Part shown: positions 36,985 through 46,430 of the stretch, piece by piece
How the letters are laid out: each line of letters starts with the position of its first letter
Position numbering within the stretch: the stretch's first letter is position 1
Assembly (NCBI GenBank): GCA_022778805.1
Contig: JALFSN010000007.1
Location: 62,001 to 126,000, forward strand
Source: Arcanobacterium sp.
Lineage (GTDB): Bacteria; Actinomycetota; Actinomycetes; Actinomycetales; Actinomycetaceae
Length of the DNA: 64,000 bases
Direction: 5' to 3'
Program-made: the position numbers and the translations under genes
The notes under the pieces: model-generated
Told to the model about the DNA's origin: nothing
Seen by the model: only the letters and a program-made list of their open reading frames with translations
The model's database searches: none

Positions 36985-37887
36985 ATGCCACATGATCTCT
37001 CCCATACGCACAGTCCTTTCACGCCCATGACCATCACCACTCCTGAATCTGCCGCAGTGGTCTATCCGCACGGCGCACATGTGTGCTCGTGGATACCCGT
37101 TGGCCAACCCGACGTCATCTGGCTCAGCTCGCGAGCAGTATTCGCTGATATGCGCTTTATCCGAGGGGGAGTGCCCATCTGTTTCCCGTGGTTTGGAGCT
37201 GGACGCAGTGGCACAATGACGCCGTCACATGGCTTTGCGCGACTACTGCCGTGGCGTCTTCATGAACAAAATAGCACTCAGATCAGTTACACTCTCAGCT
37301 CACGCGATCTCGAACTAGCCGATAACGTGCCGGAAATACATGCTTTTCGGGAGAACTTTGCACACCGTTTTAGCGCCATGTACCAAGTCGCCGTTGGCTC
37401 TTCGCTCACGCTGACGCTGACTGTGCACAATGACGACGATAGCGCCTTTGATTATCAGGAAGCGTTGCACACATTTCTCGCAGTTTCCGATGTGCGTACT
37501 ATCCGTCTGGAGGGTCTGGACGGCGCATCTTATATTGAGGGAACCAATAATGACTCTCACTCACATATCCAGAGCGGTGATCTCACATTCAATGCCCCGA
37601 CAGATCGCATCTACTCCTCTCCTCAGCCCATCCGCGTAGTGGATCCTGGGTGGTCTCGCACAATCACGGTGGAACGTGAGGGAGCAGATCTCGCCGTTAT
37701 CTGGAACCCGTGGGCAGAGGGAGCAGCCACGATGCCGGACATGGGCGAAGGCGAATGGCAGACAATGGTGTGCGTTGAGGGCGTCAATGCTTTCGATTCC
37801 TCCATCCATCTTGAACCTGGGGAAAGCCATACACTGACATACCGCCTCTCGGTAGCTCCGCACACTGATGCTGCTAGCCAACGCTGA
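36985..37887 (+). CDS. D-hexose-6-phosphate mutarotase (YeaD-like aldose epimerase family)
   Basis: A 300-residue beta-sandwich enzyme that interconverts the alpha and beta forms of glucose-6-phosphate and related sugars. The family features are VVYPHGAHVCSWIP near the start, GGVPICFPWFGAG, the active-site His in PSHGFARLLPW, EALHTFLAVSD with a second His, and the catalytic Glu in CVEGVNAF. I start it at ATG 36985 because of the TATACT box 6 bases before. The frame opens 25 codons earlier, but the extra residues have no likeness. Divergent from tsaD, converging on the sdh operon across 361 bp. Confidence 0.9.
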   Translation: MPHDLSHTHSPFTPMTITTPESAAVVYPHGAHVCSWIPVGQPDVIWLSSRAVFADMRFIRGGVPICFPWFGAGRSGTMTPSHGFARLLPWRLHEQNSTQISYTLSSRDLELADNVPEIHAFRENFAHRFSAMYQVAVGSSLTLTLTVHNDDDSAFDYQEALHTFLAVSDVRTIRLEGLDGASYIEGTNNDSHSHIQSGDLTFNAPTDRIYSSPQPIRVVDPGWSRTITVEREGADLAVIWNPWAEGAATMPDMGEGEWQTMVCVEGVNAFDSSIHLEPGESHTLTYRLSVAPHTDAASQR

Positions 37888-38169
37888 CATGCCAGATAGT
37901 GAGCGTAGCTACACTGGTGCTTTCACGCAGATACTCACCGACTGATACACCCTGTAGCCTGCGAGGACTGTAGCCTGCAGACTTGTGGTCTGCGAGGAGC
38001 ATTTCTTATGCTTCTTGCCTACCGCCTGTGGTCTCTTTGTCCACTGCCTGTTTCCACTGTCTGTTTTGTTTGCTGCCTGTCGTCTATCAATCTGCCGGCG
38101 GCACTCACATGAATGAGCGCAGTATGAATAAACGACAGCCACGACACAAGCAGCCATGATACAAAGCGG
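37888..38169. other. Low-complexity intergenic stretch between mutarotase and sdhB genes
   Basis: A 361-bp gap between convergent genes. It holds imperfect direct repeats CTGTAGCCTGCGAGGA / CTGTAGCCTGCAGAC / GGTCTGCGAGGAGC near 37951-38000, then a run of CTGCCTGT / CTGTCTGTTTTGTTTGCTGCCTGT near 38041-38080. No convincing gene is present on either strand. The sdh terminator hairpin lies at its right end. Confidence 0.5.
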
Positions 38170-38207
38170 CGGTGGTTCCACATATTGAGGTACGTGGAAC
38201 CACCGCT
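38170..38207 (-). terminator. Hairpin terminator of the sdh operon
   Basis: GCGGTGGTTCCAC (38170-38182) and its exact complement (38195-38207) form a 13-bp stem with a 12-base loop. It lies 41 bases after the sdhB stop. On the minus strand it is followed by CGCTTTGTA, a weak T-run. It may also stop plus-strand transcription from the mutarotase gene. Confidence 0.65.
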
Positions 38208-38248
38208 ATAGGAGGCTTATCTAGCCCTGAGCTAACTCATAGAACGAC

Positions 38249-38980
38249 TCAGAGTGCCTTGATGAGATCCCGATTCAGCATCGAAATGAACTCATGCGGA
38301 ATCTGCTTCGGGCACGCCTGGGCACATGCGCCCGTATTGGTGCACCCGCCGAAACCCTCGGCATCGTGTTGAGCCAGCATGGCTACCACGCGCTTCTTAC
38401 GCTCTGGCTGCCCCTGTGGAAGCAGACCCAGATGCACTACTTTTGCCGACGTAAAGAGCATAGCCGATCCATTCGGGCAGGCAGCCACACATGCACCGCA
38501 TCCAATGCACGATGCAGCTTCAAAGCTCTTATCCGCATTCGGCTTCGGCACCGGCATCGAGTGAGCATCCGGGGCAGCACCTGTATTGACAGAAATGTAG
38601 CCACCGGCTTGCACGATTCGATCCAGAGCGCTGCGATCAACAACGAGATCTCGAATCACGGGAAACGCAGTGGAGCGCCACGGCTCAATCGTGATTTTGT
38701 CGCCATCTTTGAAATGCCGCATGTGGAGCTGGCACGTGGTGGTCACCTGCGGACCGTGCGGATCGCCGTTAATCACCAAGCCACACATACCGCAAATGCC
38801 TTCACGGCAATCAGAATCGAACGCCACCGGCTCTTTGCCCTCATCAAAGAGTTCCTCATTGAGTTGATCGAGCATCTCCAAGAACGAAGCAGTGGGATCA
38901 ACATCGTTAATCGTGTGCGTCTCGAAATTTCCTTGAGCTTCCGGCCCAGCTTGACGCCAATATTCCAATGTAATTTTCAC
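38249..38980 (-). CDS. sdhB: Succinate dehydrogenase/fumarate reductase iron-sulfur subunit
   Basis: Carries electrons between SdhA and the membrane quinone; 243 residues. The [2Fe-2S] site is [10 protein letters not shown] with a later TTCQLHM Cys. The [4Fe-4S] site is [12 protein letters not shown], and the third-cluster cysteines are in [16 protein letters not shown]. The GTG at 38980 overlaps the sdhA stop by 4 bp. Last gene of sdhCAB, with a terminator hairpin 41 bases beyond. Usable in either direction with menaquinone. Confidence 0.96.
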   Translation of the reverse strand: MKITLEYWRQAGPEAQGNFETHTINDVDPTASFLEMLDQLNEELFDEGKEPVAFDSDCREGICGMCGLVINGDPHGPQVTTTCQLHMRHFKDGDKITIEPWRSTAFPVIRDLVVDRSALDRIVQAGGYISVNTGAAPDAHSMPVPKPNADKSFEAASCIGCGACVAACPNGSAMLFTSAKVVHLGLLPQGQPERKKRVVAMLAQHDAEGFGGCTNTGACAQACPKQIPHEFISMLNRDLIKAL

Positions 38981-40947
38981 TTGTAACTCCGCTGCTTCAA
39001 CTCGATGAATTCATATTTGAGAGGCTCTTTGTGGAGCATGGGTGCTTCACCCTCGCCTTTCCATTCCCAGGCGGCGACGTACGCGAAATTCTCGTCATCG
39101 CGCTTCGCTTCGCCCTCTTCCGTCTGATATTCAGCACGGAAATGGCCACCGCATGATTCATTACGATGTAGGGCATCAATGCACATCAGCTCGCCCAGCT
39201 CCATGAAATCTGCCACACGGCCAGCTTTTTCAAGGCTCTGATTGAGCTCATGGGCGCCGCCCATCACCTTCACGTTCTTCCAGAACTCTGCGCGCAACTT
39301 GCGAATCAAGCCAATCGCTTTCTTCAGTCCCTCAGCCGTGCGCTCCATACCGCAGTATTCCCACATGATATGGCCGAGTTCTTTGTGGAACGAATCCACA
39401 GAACGAGTGCCTTTGTTGTTGAGGAAGAAGTCGATGCGATCCTTCACGCTCTTCACTGCAGCCTGAACTTCTGGATTATCTTCCGAAACCTTGGGATACG
39501 GGCCGCCAGCGAGATAGTCATTCATCGTGTTCGGCAATACGAAGTACCCGTCAGAGAGCCCTTGCATGAGCGCCGAGGCGCCGAGACGGTTAGCTCCGTG
39601 ATCAGAGAAGTTGGCTTCCCCAGCTACGAACAGACCAGGAATTGTGGACTGCAAATCGTAATCAACCCACAGACCGCCCATGGTGTAATGCACCGCAGGG
39701 TAGATACGCATCGGCACTTCGTACGGGTTATCGCCCGTGATGCGCTCATACATGTCAAAGAGGTTGCCATACTTAGCACTCACTTGCTCTTTACCCATGC
39801 GATCAATCGCATCCTGGAAATCGAGGTAGACGCCGCGCGCCACACCGTCGATCTCTGGTCCCACTCCGCGCCCCTCATCGCACATGTTCTTGGCCTGCCG
39901 TGATGCGATATCACGCGGCACAAGGTTGCCAAACGAAGGATAGATACGCTCCAAGTAGTAATCCCGATCTTCCTCTGGGATATCGCGGGGATCTTTCTTA
40001 CAATCTTCTTTCTTCTTTGGCACCCAAATTCGGCCGTCATTGCGCAGCGACTCGCTCATCAGTGTGAGCTTCGACTGTGAGACGCCATGCTGCGGAATAC
40101 AGGTGGGGTGAATCTGCGTAAAGCAGGGATTGGCAAAGAGTGCACCAGCACGGTGTGCTCGCCAAGCCGCCGTCACATTACACCCCATCGCATTAGTCGA
40201 TAGGAAGAACACGTTGCCATAGCCGCCAGTAGCTAGGACCACCGCATCAGCTAGGTGCGTCTCAATTTCTCCGGTCACCATATCGCGAGCCACAATGCCG
40301 CGAGCACGGCCATCCACCACGATGAGTTCAAGCATCTCGTGGCGTGGGAACAGCTTCACCGTGCCAGCTTTCGCCTGGCGCATCAGCGCCTGATAGGCGC
40401 CGATGAGGAGCTGCTGTCCTGTTTGCCCACGAGCATAGAACGTTCGCGATACCTGTACACCGCCAAAGGAGCGGTTGTCGAGCAGACCGCCGTATTCACG
40501 GGCAAATGGCACTCCCTGAGCCACGCACTGATCAATGATTCTGGGAGAGATTTCTGCCAGACGGTAGACGTTCGACTCACGAGAGCGATAGTCACCCCCC
40601 TTGACCGTGTCATAGAACAGACGGTAGATCGAATCGTTGTCATTCTTATAGTTCTTAGCTGCGTTGATACCACCCTGAGCAGCGATGGAATGTGCACGAC
40701 GAGCTGAATCTTGATAGAAGAAAGCTTTGACGTTGTATCCTTGCTCGCCAAGCGAAGCAGCTCCAGCACCACCGGCCAATCCGGTACCCACCACAATAAT
40801 GTCAAGCTTGCGCCGGTTGGTGGGGTTCACCAGCTTGGCAGAGAACTGCCGACGCTCCCAGCGCGTGGCGATATCGCCGTCAGGAGCTTTCGTATCGTGG
40901 ATCTGTGCGCCCTCAGTGTACAGGCCGTCAATCAATGTTTCACTCAT
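38977..40947 (-). CDS. sdhA: Succinate dehydrogenase/fumarate reductase flavoprotein subunit
   Basis: Catalytic FAD subunit of 656 residues. The dinucleotide loop is [20 protein letters not shown]; the covalent flavin His lies in [15 protein letters not shown]. The substrate region is [20 protein letters not shown] with a later [17 protein letters not shown]. Size and features match the long B-type (actinobacterial/Bacillus) enzymes that pair with a single cytochrome b558 subunit. Ribosome site GAGGAAAGAGAG precedes ATG 40947. The gene lies 18 bp after sdhC and overlaps sdhB by 4 bp. Confidence 0.96.
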   Translation of the reverse strand: MSETLIDGLYTEGAQIHDTKAPDGDIATRWERRQFSAKLVNPTNRRKLDIIVVGTGLAGGAGAASLGEQGYNVKAFFYQDSARRAHSIAAQGGINAAKNYKNDNDSIYRLFYDTVKGGDYRSRESNVYRLAEISPRIIDQCVAQGVPFAREYGGLLDNRSFGGVQVSRTFYARGQTGQQLLIGAYQALMRQAKAGTVKLFPRHEMLELIVVDGRARGIVARDMVTGEIETHLADAVVLATGGYGNVFFLSTNAMGCNVTAAWRAHRAGALFANPCFTQIHPTCIPQHGVSQSKLTLMSESLRNDGRIWVPKKKEDCKKDPRDIPEEDRDYYLERIYPSFGNLVPRDIASRQAKNMCDEGRGVGPEIDGVARGVYLDFQDAIDRMGKEQVSAKYGNLFDMYERITGDNPYEVPMRIYPAVHYTMGGLWVDYDLQSTIPGLFVAGEANFSDHGANRLGASALMQGLSDGYFVLPNTMNDYLAGGPYPKVSEDNPEVQAAVKSVKDRIDFFLNNKGTRSVDSFHKELGHIMWEYCGMERTAEGLKKAIGLIRKLRAEFWKNVKVMGGAHELNQSLEKAGRVADFMELGELMCIDALHRNESCGGHFRAEYQTEEGEAKRDDENFAYVAAWEWKGEGEAPMLHKEPLKYEFIELKQRSYK

Positions 40948-40965
40948 ATTAGGCTCTCTTTCCTC

Positions 40966-41706
40966 TTAAGCTGCATACGTGATGGCACCAAACAGAATTG
41001 CCGTCGGAGGAGCCATGAATCCCACCACCAGCAAGATAGCCACCACATCGCCAGCCAGTTTGAAGGCGTATTCACGAGTGCGCGTGAGCAGGCCGAGGGT
41101 GGCAAGTGCGGAAAACACCCCGTGGCGTACATGCAGAGCAATAGCGATGAGCGCAATCAGATAAAATGCCCACACCCACCACACGTTAAATGCCGACACC
41201 ATATTGGAATATGGATCTGCCTCGGAGTACGCACGTGCCCCTGGCGTCACTTTCAAAGCTGTGAACTGCAACAAGTGGAATACCAGCCACACTACAATCA
41301 CGATACCGCCGTAACGCATCACCATTGCCTGGTACGTCTTGCCAGCGCGAACCTTTGAGCCTACGTTCACTTTGTAATGTTCGCTACCGCGCGCTTTGTG
41401 CCCGCGGTTCCACAGCGTCACAGCCGAATAGATATGCAGCACTGCACAAAGCAGCAAGCCGATGCGTTCGATCCACACCACACCACCACTTGGGATAAGC
41501 GGGTACAGAATACCGCCGTCTTCGCTCATACCTTTGAGCCAGTGCGCGTAATGGTTATAGGCATCAGCACCCATAAACATCTTGAGATTTCCGTACATGT
41601 GTACAAGAAGGAACAGAATAATAATCAGGCCAGTCACAGCCATGAGCACCTTGAGTGCCACTGTGGTCTTGCTGGCGCGCGGTTTGGTTACAGTTGAGTT
41701 AGCCAC
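40966..41706 (-). CDS. sdhC: Succinate dehydrogenase cytochrome b558 subunit
   Basis: The single membrane anchor of a B-type complex II, about 246 residues. Five hydrophobic segments are visible: VLMAVTGLIIILFLLVHMYG, IGLLLCAVLHIYSAVTLW, GGIVIVVWLVFHLLQFTA, VWWVWAFYLIALIAIALHV, and DVVAILLVVGFMAPPTAI. Histidines in the second, third and fourth segments (HIYSA, HLLQF, HVRHG) and HMYGN in the first are heme b ligand candidates. GTG 41706 is preferred: TACATT lies 7 bases before it, and the ATG two codons upstream falls inside the predicted 5' end. First gene of sdhCAB. Confidence 0.92.
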   Translation of the reverse strand: MANSTVTKPRASKTTVALKVLMAVTGLIIILFLLVHMYGNLKMFMGADAYNHYAHWLKGMSEDGGILYPLIPSGGVVWIERIGLLLCAVLHIYSAVTLWNRGHKARGSEHYKVNVGSKVRAGKTYQAMVMRYGGIVIVVWLVFHLLQFTALKVTPGARAYSEADPYSNMVSAFNVWWVWAFYLIALIAIALHVRHGVFSALATLGLLTRTREYAFKLAGDVVAILLVVGFMAPPTAILFGAITYAA

Positions 41707-41713
41707 GTACATG

Positions 41714-41719
41714 AATGTA
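41714..41719 (-). promoter_or_regulatory. Leaderless -10 box of sdhC (TACATT)
   Basis: TACATT on the minus strand, 7 bases before GTG 41706; decides between GTG 41706 and the in-frame ATG at 41712. Confidence 0.55.
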
Positions 41720-41822
41720 GCAGAGGCACTGCGAAAAAAACGGGTACAAAAGTCAAGGAAACGGCCTTAAGCTGCCACTTGTGAGTTTGCAATGCGCCAC
41801 ACTGCTCGGCGCTACACCCAGA

Positions 41823-41844
41823 AAACCGCACGCTGACGCGGTTT
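41823..41844 (-). terminator. Terminator of the tsaE-rimI operon
   Basis: AAACCGC (41823-41829) pairs with GCGGTTT (41838-41844) around an 8-base loop. On the minus strand the stem ends in TTTTCT. It lies about 120 bases after the rimI stop and before the sdhC promoter. Confidence 0.6.
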
Positions 41845-41962
41845 AGAGCTATGGGCACAGACGGCTATAATTCCGTGAGACTTTAGTTGTCTTATTTGCG
41901 TCTCGCTCTTGCGCTGCCACTGGTGGATGTCACTGGCAGGGAACTAGCTCCCCTCCTTCAAC

Positions 41963-42616
41963 TCATTGATGCTCAAGATCGATCTCTTCGGCGAGAACGT
42001 CCTGAGAATACGGCGCCTGAACAAAGAGAGGAGCGGAAAAGTCCAGTCGCATCACGCATGCATCGTCATCGGAGTAATACCCTCGACGACGTGCAATCGG
42101 AGAAAATCCAAAACGTTGGTACAGCGCTTGGGCACCGGCGTCACGCGAGCGCACCTCTAAAAATACGCACTGTGCACCGCCACGGCGTGCCCACGCCAAT
42201 AGCTGAGCCAACAATGTTCGCGCAAGTCCACGCCGACGCATGGCAGGCGTTACCGCTAACGTGAGCAACTCTGCCTCCGGCGCCAGCCGCAGACCGGCAA
42301 CTGCCGCAATCGCAGGGAGTGAACGAATCGCCTCTCTCTCCCCTGGGATGGCAAGGTACCGCCGATCCGGCTGTGAGAGTTCGTGATCCCACACTGCCTG
42401 TGGCCACGCGTCACGGGCAAAAATTTGGCTGTCGAAATCCGCTAGGGAGCCAGCCCACGAGCGCGGAGGGACGAGCACTGAAAACTGATTCTCCGCCTCG
42501 TCTTCCGCGCCCGCATCTAGCTTATCTGCGTTCTCCTTCACCGCTTCACGTGCCAAAATTGCTTGAGCAGCAGTTATTTGAGCAGCTACATGATCTTTGC
42601 TACCCACCACCTGCAC
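41963..42616 (-). CDS. rimI: Ribosomal-protein-alanine N-acetyltransferase-like protein (GNAT)
   Basis: A GNAT acetyltransferase of about 215 residues. The acetyl-CoA site is AVTPAMRRRGLARTLLAQLLAWA, and the C-terminal RDAGAQALYQRFGFSPIARRRGYY is typical of RimI. It has an extra N-terminal region of about 50 residues (Ala/Glu-rich) before the GNAT fold. The start is a GTG at 42616, 42610 or 42607; AGGAG lies just before. It follows tsaB after 8 bp, the conserved actinobacterial order tsaE-tsaB-rimI. Whether the target is ribosomal protein S18, as in E. coli, is not known here. Confidence 0.88.
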   Translation of the reverse strand: MQVVGSKDHVAAQITAAQAILAREAVKENADKLDAGAEDEAENQFSVLVPPRSWAGSLADFDSQIFARDAWPQAVWDHELSQPDRRYLAIPGEREAIRSLPAIAAVAGLRLAPEAELLTLAVTPAMRRRGLARTLLAQLLAWARRGGAQCVFLEVRSRDAGAQALYQRFGFSPIARRRGYYSDDDACVMRLDFSAPLFVQAPYSQDVLAEEIDLEHQ

Positions 42617-42624
42617 TCCTAGCG

Positions 42625-43365
42625 TCAGTGTCTGCTATCGCCGCCGAGTGCATAAGGATTTCCCTCGGCAGGCGGCTGAGCTTTTGCACCAGAATGAACA
42701 TCAGGGCGGCGCAGATACTGCGGCTGCGTACCAAAATCCGTAGCCGGACTACTCTCCCCCGCATCCGCTCGCGCTTGGCGAGACAGGAGCAGCCGCACGG
42801 CCACCGCCGGATTCACTGCTATATTCATCGCATCGGGAAATGCTTCAGCGTAGAGTTCAGCATCGCTCTCGTGCTTGATCGGCACTGCCGGAGCATGCGC
42901 TATCTCATCTGCGAGTGCTGCCGCCGTGAGCACTCGCGGAGGCTCCAGCACTTCCACATCATCTGGCCCCATCGCCCTAGCTCGCAGCGCATATACTTCT
43001 TTACGCCGTGCATCAATAATCGGCACGGCGATATTAGCTCCCGCATCCATACCAGCTAGAGCCAATACCTCCAATGAGCTCAGCCCGAAGATAGGCACAT
43101 GCCACACAGTAGCCAACGTCCGCGCCGTCACTAATCCGGCTCGTAAACCCGTAAAAGCGGCAGGGCCAGTGCCAGCTACCACAGTATCAGGAGCGCTAAT
43201 CTGCGCCGTAGCCAACGCCGCTTGCACCATCGGGGTAAGATGCTCCGCATGGTGGCGGGTATCGCCACTTCGCTCATGAGCCAGCACCTCTACGGCACCA
43301 AAATTTTCATGCACCACGCCAACGCTGATGCCTGCTGCTGTATCTAACGTGAGATAAGTCGTCAC
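42625..43365 (-). CDS. tsaB: tRNA threonylcarbamoyladenosine biosynthesis protein TsaB
   Basis: ASKHA-fold partner of TsaD in t6A synthesis; 246 residues. Visible signatures are YLTLDTAAGISVGVV at the N-terminus, HHAEHLTPMVQAAL, and VAGTGPAAFTGLRAGLVTARTLA in the centre, the last being the clearest family mark. Start GTG 43365 is preceded by GGAGGAGG. It lies 3 bp after an unknown membrane-anchored protein and 8 bp before rimI. The C-terminal tail beyond about residue 205 is Asp/Gly/Pro-rich. Confidence 0.93.
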   Translation of the reverse strand: MTTYLTLDTAAGISVGVVHENFGAVEVLAHERSGDTRHHAEHLTPMVQAALATAQISAPDTVVAGTGPAAFTGLRAGLVTARTLATVWHVPIFGLSSLEVLALAGMDAGANIAVPIIDARRKEVYALRARAMGPDDVEVLEPPRVLTAAALADEIAHAPAVPIKHESDAELYAEAFPDAMNIAVNPAVAVRLLLSRQARADAGESSPATDFGTQPQYLRRPDVHSGAKAQPPAEGNPYALGGDSRH

Positions 43366-43368
43366 GCG

Positions 43369-44544
43369 CTATTCCTCCTCCGTGTGGACAATATGTTGTG
43401 ACTGCACACCGCTGCTGCTCACCTGCTCAGCCGCCACCGGCGCGGATACGTTCACTGCCTGCGTGCTATCTGTGGCACCCTGGCCGTGACCGTAAGCCGG
43501 TGGCGTCTTCACGGCAGCATCTAAATCATGGCGAAATACCCGAACCGTTCCAGAGGCTTTGTCGAGACGAGCTGCAGAGCGTGCGTCTGCCTCTACGATC
43601 GATAAGGAGCCGGTATCTGAACTGAGCTGCTTCTCTCCAGCCGGCAATACCCTACGCCCCTGCGGATGGTGAGCTTCCCATCGCAGCCACAGCAGCGAGA
43701 CAGTGAGCAAAGCGATAATAATCAATGCCACGATGACGGTGCTCACGGGCGATATCACACCTGCAGAAGTGCTGGTGCCCGAGCCACTCTGCATCGGATT
43801 CTCCGGAGCCTGAGACATAGTTTTTTCCGACGTCGCATCCACGAGGCCGAGGTTACGCGCACGCTGAGCGAGAAAATCCGGAAGTGGCACAGCTCCAGCA
43901 ATCAACGTCGTCGCCTCGGCGCCAGCAGCACTCACTTGTGACTTCTCTACGGTATACCAGGCTTTTGTGCCTTGATCGTAGATGAGCGAATCAGGCGGAC
44001 GAGCTCCCTGAGCCTGTTCTCGCACCGATTTTGCCAGTTCAACGTCAGCTATCACAATCGTATTTTTTGCACTATCAGAAGCGAAATCAGCTGCCACGAC
44101 GCCGAGTAGTTCGCCGTCACGCTTCGAGACGCTTGCCACCCAGTAGGTGCTCTTTTGCACGGTGCCAACCGAACCAGCAGAATCGGCAATTCCCATGACG
44201 TTCGTCGGCGTCCCGATAGCTACTTCCTGCCGGTCTTTTGCGGTGAGTGCCGGAAAAGTCTGCCCCGCCTGCGCCACCACTACGGCACGCCCCTGACTAG
44301 CAAACCAAGTATTGACGCGATCAGAGCTGGCTGCAAACGCCGGCGATCCACACCCCAGGATTCCGCACATAACGAGCACACAGATGAATAGAAATGTTGG
44401 CAGCGCGCCAGCCGGAAAACGCACAATAATCTCTGAAGCTGCACTAAGCCCTGCACGCTCTTTGAGTACGCCCGCTCCACGCCGTTTCCACATACACCTC
44501 TTCCCCAGCGGCCACGGCGCTCGCGCATCCCGCAGTGCGCTCAC
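43369..44544 (-). CDS. Unknown signal-anchored, single-pass membrane protein inside the tsa operon
   Basis: A 391-residue protein I do not recognise. A basic N-terminus is followed by a hydrophobic export signal (residues 50-66, FLFICVLVMCGILGC) and AFAAS, so cleavage after AFA or lipidation at Cys65 are both possible. Residues 72-262 would be outside the cell and are rich in Ala, Thr and Ser. A strong membrane segment spans 266-287 (VSTVIVALIIIALLTVSLLW). Then come about 100 cytoplasmic residues ending in acidic HTEEE. The start overlaps the tsaE stop by 4 bp and the stop is 3 bp before tsaB. This position argues that it is real and co-translated, even though nothing links it to tRNA modification. 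Confidence 0.8.
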   Translation of the reverse strand: MSALRDARAPWPLGKRCMWKRRGAGVLKERAGLSAASEIIVRFPAGALPTFLFICVLVMCGILGCGSPAFAASSDRVNTWFASQGRAVVVAQAGQTFPALTAKDRQEVAIGTPTNVMGIADSAGSVGTVQKSTYWVASVSKRDGELLGVVAADFASDSAKNTIVIADVELAKSVREQAQGARPPDSLIYDQGTKAWYTVEKSQVSAAGAEATTLIAGAVPLPDFLAQRARNLGLVDATSEKTMSQAPENPMQSGSGTSTSAGVISPVSTVIVALIIIALLTVSLLWLRWEAHHPQGRRVLPAGEKQLSSDTGSLSIVEADARSAARLDKASGTVRVFRHDLDAAVKTPPAYGHGQGATDSTQAVNVSAPVAAEQVSSSGVQSQHIVHTEEE

Positions 44545-45113
44545 TGATTTTGCTCCGTCACGCTTTGCTCCACCAGTGAACGCACCTGAGGAGAATCCAT
44601 CACCGCGCGCGCCAGCTGAGCGGAGCGCTCGCCGTGAGAAAGAAGCGTGAGCACTCGGGGGGCGTCAGTCAGTAAATCCTCTGGCTCTTCACCGCTCGCG
44701 CTGCCTTCCGGCCGTTCAATGGTAATCTCCAGACGGTCAGCCGAGAGCACCTCCGTCTTCCCCTCGCCCCATTCCACCACGGTGAGAGCTTCATCCAAGG
44801 TGGTATCAAGATCGAGTGCGTCGAGTTCTTCCATCGACGTCAAGCGATACGCATCCACATGCACAAGATCAAGTGCGCTCCCCTGCGCGTCATGGCCGTG
44901 ATGTATCTGCGCAATGGTAAACGTCGGACTCTGCACTCGTGCTTGTATCCCCAAGGCACGCGCGATACCTTGAGTCATGGTCGTCTTACCAGCACCAAGC
45001 GGCCCGTTGAGCATCACTAAATCTCCAGAGCGCGCATTCACACCGATAGCCGCGCCTACGGCCTGAATGTCCTGCGCAGTCGGCACCGTTATCGTCATAT
45101 CTATCTCGCTCAT
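44541..45113 (-). CDS. tsaE: tRNA threonylcarbamoyladenosine biosynthesis ATPase TsaE
   Basis: P-loop ATPase needed with TsaB and TsaD for t6A synthesis. The Walker A loop is MLNGPLGAGKTTMTQGIA, followed by SPTFTIAQIH and the VHVDAYRLTSMEELDALDL segment with VVEWGEG. I use the ATG at 45113 (190 residues) since GAGAGAGAAAAG lies just upstream; the frame opens 16 codons earlier without family likeness. The region after about residue 125 is longer than in most TsaE. Overlaps the unknown membrane gene by 4 bp. Confidence 0.93.
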   Translation of the reverse strand: MSEIDMTITVPTAQDIQAVGAAIGVNARSGDLVMLNGPLGAGKTTMTQGIARALGIQARVQSPTFTIAQIHHGHDAQGSALDLVHVDAYRLTSMEELDALDLDTTLDEALTVVEWGEGKTEVLSADRLEITIERPEGSASGEEPEDLLTDAPRVLTLLSHGERSAQLARAVMDSPQVRSLVEQSVTEQNQ

Positions 45114-45210
45114 CTTTTCTCTCTCGCTCTCCCACGGCATCGCAGCTCGAATGCCACCCACACCGACAGCCCACTCTACCGCTGCTCAAACGCTGCCGCG
45201 CAGTCAGAGT

Positions 45211-46398
45211 TTATTTTCTCCCGTTCGCTGCATCATCTGCATATTCACGTGGCACCCGCACCCCGATGCGCGTGACGATCTCATAGCCAATCGTTCCTGA
45301 TTTTTCAGCCCACTCATCAGCTGTCGGCATATGCGGCGCACCACCGAAGAGAGTGACGACGTCCCCAGGGCACACATTCGGCGCCTCAATCACAAACTGA
45401 TCCATGCAGACACGTCCCATAATCGGAGTTCGCTCTCCGTTAGCCAGCACAGGAGCAGCATTTGACGCCGCACGTGGGATGCCATCAGCATATCCGAGTG
45501 GCACTGTAGCCAGATGCGTCGCAGTGGCAGTATGTGCTGTGTGCCCATAGCTCACGCCAGTCCCCTGCGGCACATCGCGCACCGACACCACTGTGGCATC
45601 CAATTGCATCACCGGCTCAAGACCCAGCTCATGCGCCGTCGCCACATGCGGATTAGGGCTGAGCCCATAGAGCATAATGCCTGGACGCACCATCGTATAG
45701 TGTGTCTGCGGATGCCACAGCAAACCTGCCGAAGCAGCTAGATGCACGAGTGGCGGATTGAGCCCCGCCTGAGCCAGGAGAGACCGCGCCTGCTCAAACA
45801 GCTCCACCTGGTGCGCCGTCACTGGCGAATCTGGCTCATCAGCACAGGCGAGGTGGCTCCACAGCCCCACGACCTCCACGAGTCCGTCGTCCTGATAATC
45901 GGCGAGACTTTCGGCGATGCTCTCCACTTGATCGAGTTGAACCCCACCGCGAGCCATACCGGTATCCACTTCCAGATGGACGCGGGCAGCCAGACCATTC
46001 TCAGCTCCAGCCCGAGCGATCTCATCCAATGCCGCCTGCGAACTCACTGTGAGATCAATGCCCAGTTCAATGGCATCAGAGAAAGGCGCGCCTGGCTCTG
46101 CGATGAGTGCCAAAATATGCGGACCATCGCCAATCTCTCGGCGCACATCCATCGCCTCGGCCAGCTGTGCAATGCCAAACCAGTGCACGCCGGCAGCTAT
46201 TGCCCACTGCGCTATAGGTACAGCTCCATGGCCATAGGCATCGGCCTTAATGACGGCCATCACTTCCGCTGTCCCAGCGAGTTCACGTGCCTTGCTCAGA
46301 TTGTGTTCAAAGGCGCTACGAGAGATGACTGCCCGTGAGGGGTATTGTCCGTGCGTATGAAAAACTTCGACATCGCGCACGTGTCTGCCACTGCCCAT
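45211..46398 (-). CDS. alr: Alanine racemase
   Basis: PLP enzyme making D-alanine for peptidoglycan; 395 residues, cytosolic. The PLP lysine is in VMAVIKADAYGHGAVP. Further marks are the RPGIMLYGL segment, VSYGHTAHT and, for the catalytic Tyr/Cys region, PIMGRVCMDQFVIE. Ribosome site AAGGAGAAG precedes ATG 46398. It lies 32 bp after nnr and 97 bp before tsaE, as in other actinobacteria. Confidence 0.96.
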   Translation of the reverse strand: MGSGRHVRDVEVFHTHGQYPSRAVISRSAFEHNLSKARELAGTAEVMAVIKADAYGHGAVPIAQWAIAAGVHWFGIAQLAEAMDVRREIGDGPHILALIAEPGAPFSDAIELGIDLTVSSQAALDEIARAGAENGLAARVHLEVDTGMARGGVQLDQVESIAESLADYQDDGLVEVVGLWSHLACADEPDSPVTAHQVELFEQARSLLAQAGLNPPLVHLAASAGLLWHPQTHYTMVRPGIMLYGLSPNPHVATAHELGLEPVMQLDATVVSVRDVPQGTGVSYGHTAHTATATHLATVPLGYADGIPRAASNAAPVLANGERTPIMGRVCMDQFVIEAPNVCPGDVVTLFGGAPHMPTADEWAEKSGTIGYEIVTRIGVRVPREYADDAANGRK

Positions 46399-46430
46399 CC
46401 CAGCTTCTCCTTCAGTTTCTCTTCTCCATG

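Noticed and set aside
37909-38181. 90-codon minus-strand frame in the mutarotase-sdhB gap
   Set aside because: It crosses low-complexity CTGT repeats and the sdh terminator hairpin, with no start signal.
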